Below, in pieces: positions 40,664-52,228 of a stretch of 64,000 nt of DNA. The translations under genes were made by a program, and so were the position numbers. The stretch is from Paramarasmius palmivorus. Lineage: Eukaryota > Basidiomycota > Agaricomycetes > Agaricales > Marasmiaceae. The number at the start of each line of letters is the position of its first letter. Within the stretch, counting starts at the first letter, position 1. The DNA lies in NCBI GenBank assembly GCA_037176845.1, contig JAYKXP010000065.1, positions 1 through 64,000 on the forward strand, given 5' to 3'. Under the pieces are notes generated by a model, which searched no databases, had not been told where the DNA came from, and saw only the letters and a program-made list of their open reading frames with translations.

Positions 40664-41344
40664 ACTTGTGTAGTAGTATGGAGTTCTTGATTCGATCGAA
40701 ATGTAATGTACAGAAGTACCAAAAGGATCGCTAAACATAACCCCTTTCTTATAGTCTAACAGCGGAGTAAAGGGCGTGTTCAGGAAGGTTCAGGATCGCC
40801 AGACGTAGGAAAGCTCCAGCACGCACTGCATTCGCCATAGTAATTTGAAAAAGGATGGTAAAGAATGCTGATGTAGCTGGCCGGCAGGGTCGAAATTCGA
40901 ATTCGGGACATAATTAATGGGTGTAAGTACGGAGGGTCAATCTGGGCCGGTGGAGAATATCAGAAGATCCGAATCGTGAAGCTCTGATACTCAGGTATGT
41001 ATCCATGGTTCCATTCTTCCTTGAAATGGCAATACCAACAACATATCTTTTACAGGCCTCCGTGAACGTCCCGCAGTAATGTGTTCCTTACCTGCTAGTA
41101 ACTCTGACCGTCATTGAGATACCCTGCCGCAGTAGATCCCAGTAGATGCTTACTCACTATTCCTCGGTTGAGTGCATTGCATCTCTACAGGCTGCGATCA
41201 AGGATTCACTATCGAGACTTGAAACACTACGCCCCGCGTTACCGGTTGCGTGCGAAAGCTGCGGACAAGTTTCAGCGCTACGCGTATGAACACTTGTATC
41301 TTTGCTTTGTTCATCGATGTCGAAGCTGCACCTCCATTATGGAG
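40664..41344. other. Intergenic tract upstream of the first TAP-like peptidase
   Basis: No gene is seen. A plus-strand frame at 41,114-41,404 is probably fortuitous. The right end is promoter sequence resembling the region before peptidase genes 2 and 3. Confidence 0.5.
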
Positions 41345-41352
41345 TATAAAAG
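41345..41352 (+). promoter_or_regulatory. TATA box, peptidase gene 1
   Basis: tataaaag lies 88 bp before the ATG. Equivalent boxes precede copies 2 and 3 (65 and 86 bp), so the position is conserved across paralogues. Confidence 0.6.
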
Positions 41353-41432
41353 CCTGATAGCCCTGACTATGTTAAATCCAGACTATTCTTACTTTACATC
41401 TTGACCTCGACCGACTCAAACTATCATTCGGA

Positions 41433-43657
41433 ATGAAACAAGGCATCCAGCTCAGTGCTATTGCCTTACTCTCGACCCTAGGAGGAACATTAGCGCAATG
41501 GACCGAGCAATCTTGGGCATCGGTGAGTACTTCTCATGGACGTTATATTCTGCCTTAATCGATACTTGCTTCTTAGATTGATCCCCAAAAAGAGCTAGCC
41601 TGGGTCAAGTGTTACGATGGAACCTTCGAATGTGGTCGTCTCCAAGTTCCTCTGAACTACTCCGACCCAGACGGGCAGTCTGCTGCTATTGCGCTCATTC
41701 GTATCAAGTCCAACGTTTCTGCCGACAGCGCAGATTATCTGGGCCCAATTCTTTTCAACCCCGGCGGCCCAGGTGGTAGTGGCGTCGACCTGGTACGTTC
41801 GGCAGGCCAAAGTCTGGCTACAGTAGTTGGTCCACAATTCGACATTGTTAGTTTTGATCCCAGAGGTCTGCCACTGTTTTCACTATCCCAGGATGAAATT
41901 CTTGACGTCCTCTTTAGGTGTAGCTCGTTCAACTCCCAAAGTTTCATGGTACGAAACTCGCGTGGAACGTCAATTATGGAGCCGACTGCCGACCAAGGAA
42001 CTCAACCACTCGTCGGATAGTGTTGCAAGCTATTGGGCTAGCAGCCAGATAGTTGGTCAACTCGCGGCTGAACGCGCCAGTGATGTTTTGCCTTACATTC
42101 AGACCGACCACACTGCACGGGATATGCTTAGCATCACCGAGGCTTATGGTCAAGAGAAGATTCAGTATTGGGGCTTTTCGTGGGTATTTTTCATTTGTCC
42201 TGCAATGCATTGTACCTGATGTCTATTCAAGGTACGGTACAGTCCTTGGCTCCACTTTCGCTGCTATGTTTCCGGTACGGTTACGGTTCCATTTTCACGT
42301 CGATATCCACTCACGTTCTTGAAGGATAAAATAGAGCGAATGATCATTGATGGAGTGGTCGATGTGAATGACTATTATACTGGTGAGTGGGCATTTAGAC
42401 CTCGAATGTTGAAGGATGCTAACTCGTTGCATGTAGGCGTTAGGAAGAACAATATCGTCGACGCTGAGAAAGGCCTCCAGTTCTTCTTCAGAGATTGTCA
42501 TAGCGCTGGCCCAGAGCTATGCGCCTTCTACGAGTCCTCCCCGGAGGCCATTGAACAACGGCTCAACAGGTTGTACGATTCCGTCATCCGAGCACCAGTT
42601 CCCGTACGTACTGAACGTTCTTACGGTCTCGTCGACTACGAGCGTCTGCGCGGAACGTTGTTCAGGGGTCTATACTCCTCCTTTGACACTTGGGCGGCAC
42701 TCGCAGTTGGGCTTGCCGATCTCGAGGCTGGAGACGGGACTACGTTGTATAAGCTGACGGAGACCGAAGCATTCGAGTGCTCTTGTGATCCCTCAGAACA
42801 TGCTTTTGATAGCATAGGAGAGGCAGACATCACCATTGGTTGCAACGATGGCGCCGTTGTGCCTGAAAGTCTAGAAGAGGCCGAAAAACATTACCAGGAC
42901 GTTTTGGAGGTATCGAAATCATGGGGCAGTGTGTGGGCAAGCGTCAGGATTGGATGCAGGTATGTCTTGGTATAATTGAGATGCAGTCTCTATGTTGAAG
43001 ATCTGTATAGTGGTTGGCCAAAGGTTCCCAAGACGTTTTTCAGAGGTATAGTCTGGGTTCTACGTCAAGTTATTTAGTAATTCATTGGTGCTGTAGGACC
43101 AGTCATGGGAAACACGAGCCATCCTCTCTTAGTGATTGGAAATACCGCAGGTGTGTTTTCCCCCGTCACGCTCTGAGTTTCCTCAATCTAAATCTCCCGT
43201 AGATCCTGTAACGCCACTTGAAGCGTGAGTGTATACAGAGGTTCTGCGCTCAGTGATAGCTCATTTCACTGCCCTTCTAGTGCCAAAACAGTCTCACAGG
43301 TGTTCCCCGGATCTGTTGTGCTCCAACAAGACTCTGCTGGTGTCAGTATACGCCCTTTTCTCACCAAGATCGACAAACTGACTCTTTTAGTAGCATTGCT
43401 CGATTTCAGGCCCTTCCCTTTGCACTGCCCATGCGATTCGCGACTATTTCGTAAATGGTACACTCCCTGAGCCGGGTACCATCTGCCCTGTCATTGGAAC
43501 GCCATTCACGAATCCAACATCGGTGACAGTATCTTCAAAACGACAGATTCCGGAAAGCATGCCACAAGAGGACGTGGAGCTACTCCAGGCGTTGAAGCAG
43601 CTGGGAAGTTCGACAGTCAAGTCTGGTAACATGGGTTTATCTCCTTTTCGTGTCTAA
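41433..43657 (+). CDS. Secreted S33 TAP-like serine peptidase, tandem copy 1
   Basis: Eleven exons: 41433-41522, 41577-41865, 41918-42179, 42232-42274, 42325-42382, 42437-42959, 43011-43045, 43097-43150, 43203-43224, 43281-43341 and 43394-43657 (1,701 nt, 566 aa). A signal peptide (MKQGIQLSAIALLSTLGGTLA) is followed by an alpha/beta-hydrolase fold with oxyanion-type NPGGPGGSG, nucleophile elbow GFSYG, Asp in GNTADPVTPL and His in SAGHCS, with a TAP-like C-terminal domain. The family removes short peptides from N-termini of extracellular substrates (tripeptidyl aminopeptidase type; family knowledge). All triad residues are present, and the gene looks intact. The intron between exons 3 and 4 interrupts the catalytic Ser codon. 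Confidence 0.88.
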
Positions 43658-43858
43658 AGGGACCTCGCATTCTGGGAAAGGGTGCGAATAACTTTCTTTG
43701 AACAATTTGTCGATCTTTTTGAATACTACGTTCTTTTTAATGAATAAGAACCTGTCAGCGAATATCACCGAGAGCGCCAAGAGGCGAGAACAAAGGACAA
43801 AGGACATTGAAGATTCATTGACATTCTGATTCAGGATACATTAATCAAAGATCACTCT

Positions 43859-45101
43859 TCAAGTATTGAACCTTCTCTCGTGTTCTAAACACACCTCCAA
43901 AGCAGCTAAGACCGATTCCTGCCAAGGAATATACTCCTTGAGCCCCAACACCTCACTGGCAAATGTCGTGTCTAGCGGAGCATCAGTCTGCGCTGGAGGA
44001 ATTGTATCGGCCAACGGTAACCGCTGCGTCAGCTCTGGATGAGCTTTCTTGATCACTTCGACAGCATCCTTCCACTTGAATATGTCTCCGTGAATGATCA
44101 TACGCTTGTGACGCCCTGGTACCTTGGGCGCATCTAATGCGAGAACGTGTGCCTTTGAAATATCGCGAACGTCGACGAGGTGCCCAATATTAAGGGAAGG
44201 ATACGCGTTGGGACCATCCCGATCGCCAGTAATCAGTTCATATACGACATAGTTGGTGCCGAGTTGGTTAATATCCGGAGTGTATGGGAAATTTGGAACG
44301 AGAGGGCCAAAAACCAGGGGCGGAAGGACTGTCATGTTTGTTAGCTGGCAATCGGGTTGCGCCTGTACAAAAGGATACTCACGAACTGTAATGTCGACCT
44401 CGGGATGCTCCTGTGCAATATCTTGCAACTTCTTGTCCGCAACTGTCTTCGCTGCTTGGTATACAAAGGAAGCATCCTGCTCGCTAGGCTTTATGTCCTT
44501 CAGTTCTATGTCGCCGAAATCCTTCTCGGTGATGACTTTACTTCCAAAGGCATTCTTGTAGTCGGCTGATAGGAGGTCTTGAGCGCAAGGCAGGCGTTTA
44601 CACGAACCATTAAGACCTACCGTCGAAGAGGTTCACCACTGTCCCAGTGACGATAATCTTCTTGATACCGGAAGTGATCGATTGGTTGACAATGTTCAGT
44701 GTTCCCTCGTACGTGCCCTGCACATACATGAATGAAAACCTGTCGTTCTATCATTTTCCTGGGACCCACCTTGAATGTCTCCTCGCTGGTAGCACCTTTG
44801 AAAAAAGCGGGAAAAGCAGTGTGGATGACCGCAGACACGCCTTTCAAGGCTTCAGTATGATCCTCCAATAAGCTCGGTAGCTCGACAATCTCGAGCTGCG
44901 ATCCTGCGTCGGGAAATATGGTCTTGACTTTGTTCGCAGAGCGAACAACTGCTCGAACTTTGATGTTCTTAGCTAGGAGCTGAGATACGATGTGGGATCC
45001 TATGAATCCGGTTGCGCCGGTCACCTTGGGACAAAGTTTAGTGAACGGAGAGCGCTACAGATGTTGCAACTTACTAGTACGAGGCCTGTAGATGAAGACA
45101 T
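43859..45101 (-). CDS. Extended SDR: NAD(P)-dependent epimerase / ketoreductase-like, intact
   Basis: Five exons on the minus strand (45075-45101, 44770-45024, 44621-44717, 44383-44577, 43859-44328) total 1,044 nt, encoding 347 residues. The N-terminal nucleotide-binding motif is GATGFIGSHIVSQLL (GxxGxxG), and the active-site motif is YQAAK (YxxxK). The layout is that of the dihydroflavonol reductase / cinnamoyl-CoA reductase branch (family knowledge); the substrate is not predictable. It lies antisense between peptidase gene 1 and an Argonaute relic, facing peptidase gene 1 tail to tail with about 200 bp between stops. It is the intact paralogue of the pseudogenes at 27,375, 30,955 and 34,838. 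Confidence 0.88.
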
Positions 45102-45879
45102 TGCAATGAAGATGAGACTGGCAATTGGATGGTGAGGGTTTGTCGTGATCCATTGTCATCACTTTCCGCCTCTCTTTATACTTGTCGTACAGACCCTTGG
45201 GACTAGAGGAACATCGAATTGGTAAGACGGTGTCTTCGTCAGGACTATCGGCGAGTTCAGTATGATTGATCAGTAAAGCTTAGCAAGGTCCGCACCTTCT
45301 GCGCCCAAACGTCGACCCCTGGCCGTAAATATCTGTAGGCTGTAGCTGGTTTGTCACCCTCTTTGCGGGCTCGTAATGCGCTTCCTAAGCTGCTTTAAAG
45401 ATTGATAGAAAGCTAGCCCAGTCAGTTTCCTGGAATCTTGATGGTTACGGTAGACGAGAGAGTCCAATTGAAGACTGATTACGAGGCAGGAGAGCACAGA
45501 GCATTGAACGCTTTGAAGATTCGAAGGCCAAAATGGTCAACGTCACGCATCACGCATCGTCACAGATGAGTAACGCGAGCGCACGTTGCCGCGCCTCCAC
45601 CTCCAAACGACGACTCGAGCATATCGGGGCAAGGCCCGCGAGACAATGACAGTGCAATCAGGACACCAGGCCTACATATTGTGAAACCGAAGAAAAACTT
45701 CTTATTCTCGACGGACACCTTGCAGACACCTAAAACCGACCCCAAAGCAACAAAGACACTTTTCTAAACCATCGCAATCTACCGTATGACGATGAAAACG
45801 AAAGAAACTTGAATAAGCTTCTTGGGAGCGTTACTACGCCTAACTCCAGAAGGTGACTAGTGCTTGACCCTTGAAAGGT
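45102..45879. other. SDR promoter region and decayed Argonaute upstream sequence
   Basis: The left part (to about 45,520) is SDR upstream DNA, matched by the promoter-like parts of the SDR pseudogenes. The stretch 45,760-45,880 resembles the sequence just upstream of the intact Argonaute (54,720-54,838), including ...cttgggagcgt... and ...gaaggtgact... Confidence 0.6.
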
Positions 45880-46270
45880 AATGACAACACGAGCTCTAAT
45901 CGACGCAGTAGATGAAGAATTGACGGGGCCAGGGGGGAAGGAGGTGAAGGGCAATAACAAGGGTCAGGGCGGGGGCGAGGACGAGGTGTTTGTCGAGGAA
46001 GTAGGGAAGGTTCTCGTCAACCAATCTCCGGAGGCTAGAGCGCTGGCAGAAGAGGATTTTTGGTTTGGGCGAGGGTAGGGCCTCCTTCGAGGTCGTGCCA
46101 GAGGTGAGGAAGAGGCAACGTGATTTGGAACGATCCAGGATGGCTCCCCAGTGGTCAAGATCAATCCATAACATCACTCTAAAGTCGGTTTCTTTATGCA
46201 AGCCTCCCGTGGAATATATCGCGCACACCGGCAGCCAGATCCTGGCGTCTTCGAAACAACTTCCTCAGAC
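45880..46270 (+). pseudogene. Argonaute 5' relic, first unit
   Basis: The start region (acgagctctaatcgacgc...) matches the first codons of the intact Argonaute at 54,838. The Gly/Arg-rich coding is decayed and frame-shifted, surviving in a shadow frame as ...EEDFWFGRG. Near 46,195-46,270, cacaccggcagccagatcctggcgtc matches the AHDSSQKLVSSKQLPQ region at about 55,470. Sequence between (most of the N domain) and everything downstream (PAZ, MID, PIWI) is lost. Confidence 0.7.
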
Positions 46271-46866
46271 ATGACTAGCTGCCAGAGATATATAATGTTT
46301 CGGTCATGCTGACTAGACATCAACGAGGGCTCTAGGTGTGCACAATGCTGTTCTGATATAAGGTTTATAGCCATCTACAAGAAAATGAATCAATCGTTCC
46401 GGCTGTCAGTACTCTATCAATCCAATACCTAAGGGAGCAAAAGAATTGCGATCGGCTTCGACAGGAATCGATGACGAAGCTACCGGCTACTACCGGACGT
46501 GTATGGGAACATATGGACCATTATATGGAATTCAGGGTTGATTTTTGAAGTGGATGGATGTGCGCCATACTTGGAAGTATAGCCATTGTGCGGCTCTACC
46601 CGTACGTTCCTTGGATGACAGCACTGACAACGCATTCTTCACAGGTCTGTGAACCCCACGGAAGATTTTGCCTAGCAAATACAACGGCAATTAATACATT
46701 CCGGCGCACGGTTCCCAGTAGATGTCTATCCAACTCCGAGAATTTTTCTTGGCGCAACGAGAATCGCAATGCATTGCTGGCTGTTTTCAAAAAGCTGCGG
46801 CCAAGTCCAATGTTGTCGACTGTCACGAATCACGATATGCGCTCATGTGGTTACAGTGCCGTCTGA
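46271..46866. other. Upstream region of peptidase gene 2
   Basis: No gene is seen. Much of it aligns by eye with the region before peptidase gene 3 (51,690-52,140), for example ...attgcgatcggcttcgacagg... against ...attgcggtcggcttcattgac.... Confidence 0.55.
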
Positions 46867-46874
46867 TATAAAAT
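46867..46874 (+). promoter_or_regulatory. TATA box, peptidase gene 2
   Basis: tataaaat lies 65 bp before the ATG and is followed by cctgaagtgg, a context shared with gene 3. Confidence 0.6.
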
Positions 46875-46931
46875 CCTGAAGTGGTGGCGTTTGGCTCAGA
46901 CTATTTTTCCTCGCCTCATATCTCACTCGGG

Positions 46932-49133
46932 ATGAAAAGAGGCATTCAATTCAGCGTTATCACCGCGTTCGCGACTCTAGGAGGAGCGTTTGCGCAATGG
47001 ACCGAACAATCCTGGGCTTCGGTAAGCGTCTTTACATTCCTTGCATTTCTCCGTTGTTCATCACCTCGGCTTTGCTTTACAGATTGAACCTAGCAAGGAC
47101 CTTGCATGGGTTCAATGTTACGACGGACCCTTTGAATGTGGTCGTCTTCAAGTCCCTCTGAACTATTCCGACCCAGAAGGGCAATCTGCTGCTATTGCGC
47201 TTATTCGCATCAAGGCCAACGTTTCTACCGACAGCGCAGACTATCGCGGCCCAATTCTGTTCAATCCCGGTGGACCAGGTGCCAGTGGTGTCGAACTGGT
47301 GCATTCATCAGGTCAAACTCTGGCTACAATACTCGGGCCACAATTCGACATAGTCAGTTTTGACCCTAGAGGTATGTTAGAGATCAACCATGCCAAGAAA
47401 GGTTTTGAGTGTCGTCTCTAGGTGTATCTCGCTCCACTCCACGAGTTTCGTGGTATGAGACTCGTGTAGAACGCGAACTGTGGGCTCGCCCGTTGACCAA
47501 GGAGCTCAACCACTCGTCGGACAGTGTTGCGAGCTACTGGGCTGCTAGCAAGATAACTGGTCAATTGGCTGGTGAACGCGCTGGCGATGTGTTCCCTCAC
47601 ATTCAAACAGACCATATGGCTCGAGACATGCTGAGTATCACTGAGGCCCACGGGAGGGAGAAGATTCAGTATTGGGGTTTCTCGTAAGTCTCGTTCGTTC
47701 ATTCGGCGGTTGGATTGCATCTGATTTCGTCTCAAGGTACGGCACAGTTCTTGGGACCACTTTTGCAGCCATGTTCCCAGTACAGTCGCTTCATCCTCCT
47801 GTCGGTGTTTGCTCATGTTCTTCAAGGATAAAATCGAACGGATGGTCCTTGATGGTTTGTTTGATATAAATGACCATTATACCGGTATGTCCGATCGTGT
47901 CCTTTTACCGTCGAAGATTCCAACCCGTAGGATATAGGTACTGGGAAGACCAATATCGTCGATGCCGATAACGCTCTTCAATGGTTTTTCAGAGATTGCC
48001 ATAGCGCTGGCCCCGAACTATGCGCCTTCTACGATTCCTCTCCTGAGGCTATCGAACAACGGTTAAACAGGCTATATGCTTCTATCATTCGAGCACCAGT
48101 TCCCGTGCGTACGGAGCGTTCTTATGGTCTCGTCGACTATGAGCGCCTGCGCCGAACATTGTTCGTGGGTCTATACTACACCTTCGACACCTGGGCGATA
48201 CTCGCGGTTGGGTTAGCGGAACTGGAAGCCGGAAATGGAACCACGTTCTACAGGTTGACGGAGAGTGACCCATTCGAGTGCTCGTGCGATCCTGAAGGGT
48301 ATGCTTCTGATCGCCTCGGAGAGGGGGAGCTCTCCATTATCTGCAATGACATCGCTTTCATACCGGAGACTGTGGAAGAGGCTGAAAGACATTATCAGGA
48401 TACCTCAAGGGACTCGAGCTGGGGCAGTATATGGGCTAGCGCTAGGATTGCCTGCAGGTACGTTTTTGTATATCTGAGCTGCAAACTTCCCGTTGAATAT
48501 TGCCATCCAGTGGTTGGCCGAAGATCCCTAAAACGACTTTCAGAGGTGGGGCTTTGTCTGACTTTGAGTTGATTCGGCTATTCATAGATTTTGTAGGACC
48601 ATTCTCTGGAAACACGAGCTATCCCATCTTGCTAGTTGGTAACACCGCTGGTTCGTTTCTCTTCGATGCTTCAACTCCTATGCTGATATCTTTGCAGATC
48701 CTGTGACGCCGCTTTCAGCGTGAGTGCACATTATTGACAGAAACCATGACCACAATGATAACAATTTTTGCTATCCATTTAGTGCCAAAACAGTCTCTCA
48801 GCTGTTCCCTGGATCTGTTGTGCTCCAACAGGATTCTGCTGGCGTCAGTTCCATTCTTCTTAGCTCTATCGATATATGTACTGACTCTTTGGCTAGCATT
48901 GCTCGATCTCCGGCCCTTCTCTTTGCACCGCTCTTGCAATTCGGGAATATTTCGTGAATGGGACTCTCCCTGAACCCGGCACTGTCTGTCCCGTTATTGG
49001 AACCCCGTTCACGAATCCAACGTCGGTGATCATGTCTACGAAGCGACAGGTTGCAGAAAACACGACGCACACGGACTCAGAGCTATTCCAGGCTTTGAGG
49101 GAGCTAGGAAGGTCGTCGGTCAAGTTTTGGTAA
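46932..49133 (+). CDS. Secreted S33 TAP-like serine peptidase, tandem copy 2 (C-terminal frameshift)
   Basis: Eleven exons: 46932-47021, 47083-47371, 47422-47683, 47737-47779, 47827-47884, 47938-48457, 48511-48545, 48597-48650, 48698-48719, 48783-48843 and 48897-49133 (1,671 nt, 556 aa). Nine of the eleven exon lengths equal those of copy 1. The signal peptide (MKRGIQFSVITAFATLGGAFA), NPGGPGASG, GFS|YG nucleophile, Asp (ADPVTPL) and His (AGHCS) are all kept. An extra T near 49,124-49,128 shifts the frame after SSVK, giving an early TAA and replacing the last about nine residues (normally ending LSPFR-I/V). The catalytic domain is unaffected, so activity is plausible. Confidence 0.87.
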
Positions 49134-49440
49134 TATGGGTCTATCCTCTTTACGCATCTCGAGCGTCCTCCGAGAGTCCTTCGAGAGGATTGTCCGAGTC
49201 TTCGTGGAAGGGGTGTAAATAGCTTCATCAATCTTTTAATACTACGCTCTTCCTAATGCTACGTGTTGCGTGACTCTATTAAGAATGCAGAAGGTGTCAT
49301 GGTTTCCGCGAATGAGAATGCCAGATATGAGTTGAAAGTGGTTGTCCACCACCACCATTATCACGGGTTGCCGGTTGCCTACCGCGAGTGGACGGCCAAC
49401 TTTTCTGTCGCGATGATAACGAATAAACGGCATCAATCAC
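49134..49440. other. Peptidase gene 2 downstream region
   Basis: This is 3' flank resembling that of copies 1 and 3 (...aatactacgctcttcctaatg...). No gene is seen. Confidence 0.5.
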
Positions 49441-49760
49441 AGTGACACCACCGAGACACCACCACCCTCGAACACCACTCGCAAATGCCTCCTAAACATG
49501 CTCCAAAGCAGAAAGGACAATTACTCTGAATATCGCAACCACATGAAAAAATTGAACAGGCTTTCGGGAGGCTATCACGTATCTCACGAGCCCTAGAAGG
49601 TGACTCTGAATCTACTCTTAATCTACAACGACGAAGAGGTCATGTCAGCCCGAGCAATGCCATCCCAGACCCGCTACTCGAGTCTTGCCTCCGATTGGTA
49701 ACTCCAGTTATCGAATTGATTGAAAAGGAAGTATGGTTACATTACTGGACTCATCAAGGT
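49441..49760 (+). pseudogene. Argonaute 5' relic, second unit, upstream half
   Basis: Sequences such as ...caggctttcgggaggc... and ...gaaggtgactctgaatctac... match the promoter and start region of the intact Argonaute (54,720-54,840) and of the first relic (45,800-45,880). The start codon context persists near 49,641 (gtcatgtcagccc), but coding is lost. The relic is cut by the HNH gene that follows. Confidence 0.6.
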
Positions 49761-49785
49761 ACACGAATAAAGTACTTAGGAAAAC

Positions 49786-51172
49786 CTAAAGCAACAGGGG
49801 TTTAACCTCATGGCGCCAAATGTCAATTTCCTTGTCCTTGCCCTCAAACTGCCCTTTTCGCAACGGGGATTGCTGCAGGCTCTCCTCGTCCTCCGTCTTG
49901 ACTGATGCACCTGGTTTAAATGTGACGTACCGGCTACGGATCATAAGGAGCTTATCCATAGGTGAGGCTTCTTGGAAGGTTTGCGGAGGCGTCCATATTC
50001 CTAGGTCGGAATCTGAATCGTAATCGGAATACTCAAGACCTTTGTTGCGCTCCTTCCTGTCCCTCCTTTCGTTCGTCCGAACACTACAGTCGCGGGTTTG
50101 TCGTTCTCTTTTCGCTTTACCTTTCTCTTCCCTTTCCCGACCATAGTATTGTCTCTCCCTATCGGGGAACATCTCCAGTGCAAGTTTTTCATTACCAAAC
50201 TTGGTGAAAAGGTGTGCACCGTAAACCGCATCAAGAAGGACGTGGGAAGGAGCAGTGTCGGTGTCGCCGGGGGTAACAACGTATTCATTAGGTGGAAGAG
50301 ATATGGTAAAGTCTGGGTCGTATACGTCTCCATGGATGTAGTGCACTGTTAAGATATCTTGGTGAGGTGGAGAGTTGGAATGCAGGTCGGAAGAATCGAT
50401 GATATGCGGAATCGGTGTCTGTCGGACTGGGTCAGGCCAACACACGACCAGGGAGCACAGTCAGTACTTACTCGAATATATGCTTGTACCCCATTCTCCG
50501 ACTCGACATGCAGAACCTTGTTCAATAATAACCCGTTACGGGGATCGTCTATGCTATCAAAGGTTTCGTCTGTTGCACGAGTTTGCAACAGTTGCTTTAC
50601 GTACTTAAGATGAAGTGAATCAATACAAGTCGATACTCTCAATTGAATGATACGCTCACCGCCAGAGTCTTGCCGTGACGTACTATATGGGCTGCGTCGC
50701 AGAGACTTGGGCCGGCTCGAGTCCACACACAACCATGGTCGCGTGCGATGACCTTGTCACGAAAGCCTTCTCTCGCTGAGCCAGCACAGGAGCTTGTGGC
50801 ATAACTGGGTAACTTCGGGTCAATGAAACACAGGATATGGCTCCTTGGATGGTAGAAAACGGAAGCATTGGCGGAAGTGTCGAGCAAGTTGAGCGAGGTT
50901 GAGAGCGGGGGACCACCTTGATTAAGGGAAATGAAACCAGGCTGGCCTGAGACAGCATAAGATACATAGCGTAGCCAGGGAACCCAGTTATTTCCTGCGA
51001 GGTCTAAGGAGTGTATAAACGTTTTTGGTATGGATAGGAGCGGTTTGTCCGACCATCGTCGATTTTCGGGCGAGTCGATATCTCGGCTAGGGTCGATAGC
51101 AATAGCTATGTAGATATCAACTGAGGAATCGCCGTATCGACTGGGTCTCAGAGGATGAGGCGTCACGAACAT
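49786..51172 (-). CDS. HNH_2-type nuclease-domain protein
   Basis: Three exons (50660-51172, 50472-50603, 49786-50418) total 1,278 nt, encoding 425 residues. The HNH_2 signature spans the first two introns: FRDKVIARDHGCVWT, then DAAHIVRHGK (first His), then IDDPRNGLLLNKVLH (Asn and final His), followed by VHYIHGDVYDP. This domain is common as a single-copy fusion in basidiomycete orphan proteins (recollection) and resembles metal-dependent HNH endonucleases; activity is unproven. The N-terminal 140 residues are unassigned. The C-terminal about 130 residues are a highly charged, probably disordered region (REREEKGKAKRERQ). It sits between two halves of an Argonaute relic, so it seems to have inserted there. 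Confidence 0.8.
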
Positions 51173-51339
51173 CGTAGTCAAGAGATAGATGTGACAGTCA
51201 CGGGGCCGCAAGGGACCGGTGAGAACGCGCTTTGTTGTCCACCACCAATATTGACGCGACAAATTACAATGCTCCCCTTTGTCCTTTCATAGGCACTCCT
51301 ACCAGAAACCATCGCTATCATCAACATTTTCACGGATCG

Positions 51340-51535
51340 CCTGCAAGATGAGGAGGTTACAGTGATCGTAGAAGGGGCTGTTTTGGAAGGGGCGATGGTA
51401 GGGAGGTAGAAGCAACCGTAGAGGGCAGCAATGAGGCAATGTGACTTGGAAATCTTCCAACTTTCAGTATGCAAGCATATCGCACACGACATTGGCGGCT
51501 AGTATCTCAAAACATCTTCCTCAGTCCTAACCCAC
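51340..51535 (+). pseudogene. Argonaute 5' relic, second unit, downstream half
   Basis: Gly/Arg-rich remnants (about 51,345-51,415) and a match at 51,475-51,525 (atcgcacacgacattggcggct...) correspond to the RGG tract and the AHDSSQKLVSSKQLPQ region of the intact gene. The order and strand are as expected for continuation of the relic at 49,441-49,760 across the HNH gene. Confidence 0.55.
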
Positions 51536-52142
51536 GACAATCGCTTTATGGGGGAAGGGGAGCCGGTTTGAAGGATGACAGATCTACCATTTTTTCGAAT
51601 TCGCGCTGCATGGACATCAACGGAAGCCTGGGTATGCACAATGCTGTTTTGTCTAGCCGTGTTGGAAAGCTGACGCTATCTACTAGAGATTGTTACTCAA
51701 TCATTCTGGTTGCCAGTGACAAGTGTCAATGTGCACCTTGAATTGCGGTCGGCTTCATTGACAAGAATCGATGACCAAAGAAACTATCGGAGGCCGGACT
51801 TGACGTAGATGGCGCATGGGTCTCAGGGTCGGGTATAGCTGTTGTAGCTCTATCTACATAGGTATGTACACATCAACTCTTCTTTGGCATTATGGCGCTG
51901 ACGGCACAGCTCTGGTAGGTCTGCACGCCCAGCAAATCCAATGGCGATCAATGAATTTCGGCGCATGTACATATGATGGATCCTGGTAGATCACTGTCGA
52001 ATTCTTTCCTCCGGCGGATCGGGAAAAGCAATGCATTCGCTGGCTGTATTCAGAAACTGCGGCCAAGTCCAACATTGTCGAATATCACATATCACGATAT
52101 GCGCTCACGCCTTTGCTGCGTCTTATATCGTCTGTCATCGAG
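51536..52142. other. Upstream region of peptidase gene 3
   Basis: No gene is seen. It is similar by eye to the region preceding peptidase gene 2. Confidence 0.5.
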
Positions 52143-52150
52143 TATAAAAT
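52143..52150 (+). promoter_or_regulatory. TATA box, peptidase gene 3
   Basis: tataaaat lies 86 bp before the ATG and is followed by cttgaagtgac, as in copy 2. Confidence 0.6.
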
Positions 52151-52228
52151 CTTGAAGTGACGGGGGTTTGATCCAGACTACTTTCCCTCGCCTCGTATAC
52201 CGCTTCAGTTGGAGCATAATCATTCGGG

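Noticed and set aside
45881..46078. 65-codon plus-strand frame
   Set aside because: It is a shadow reading of the decayed Gly/Arg-rich Argonaute start; the same kind of shadow frame exists opposite the RGG tract of the intact gene.
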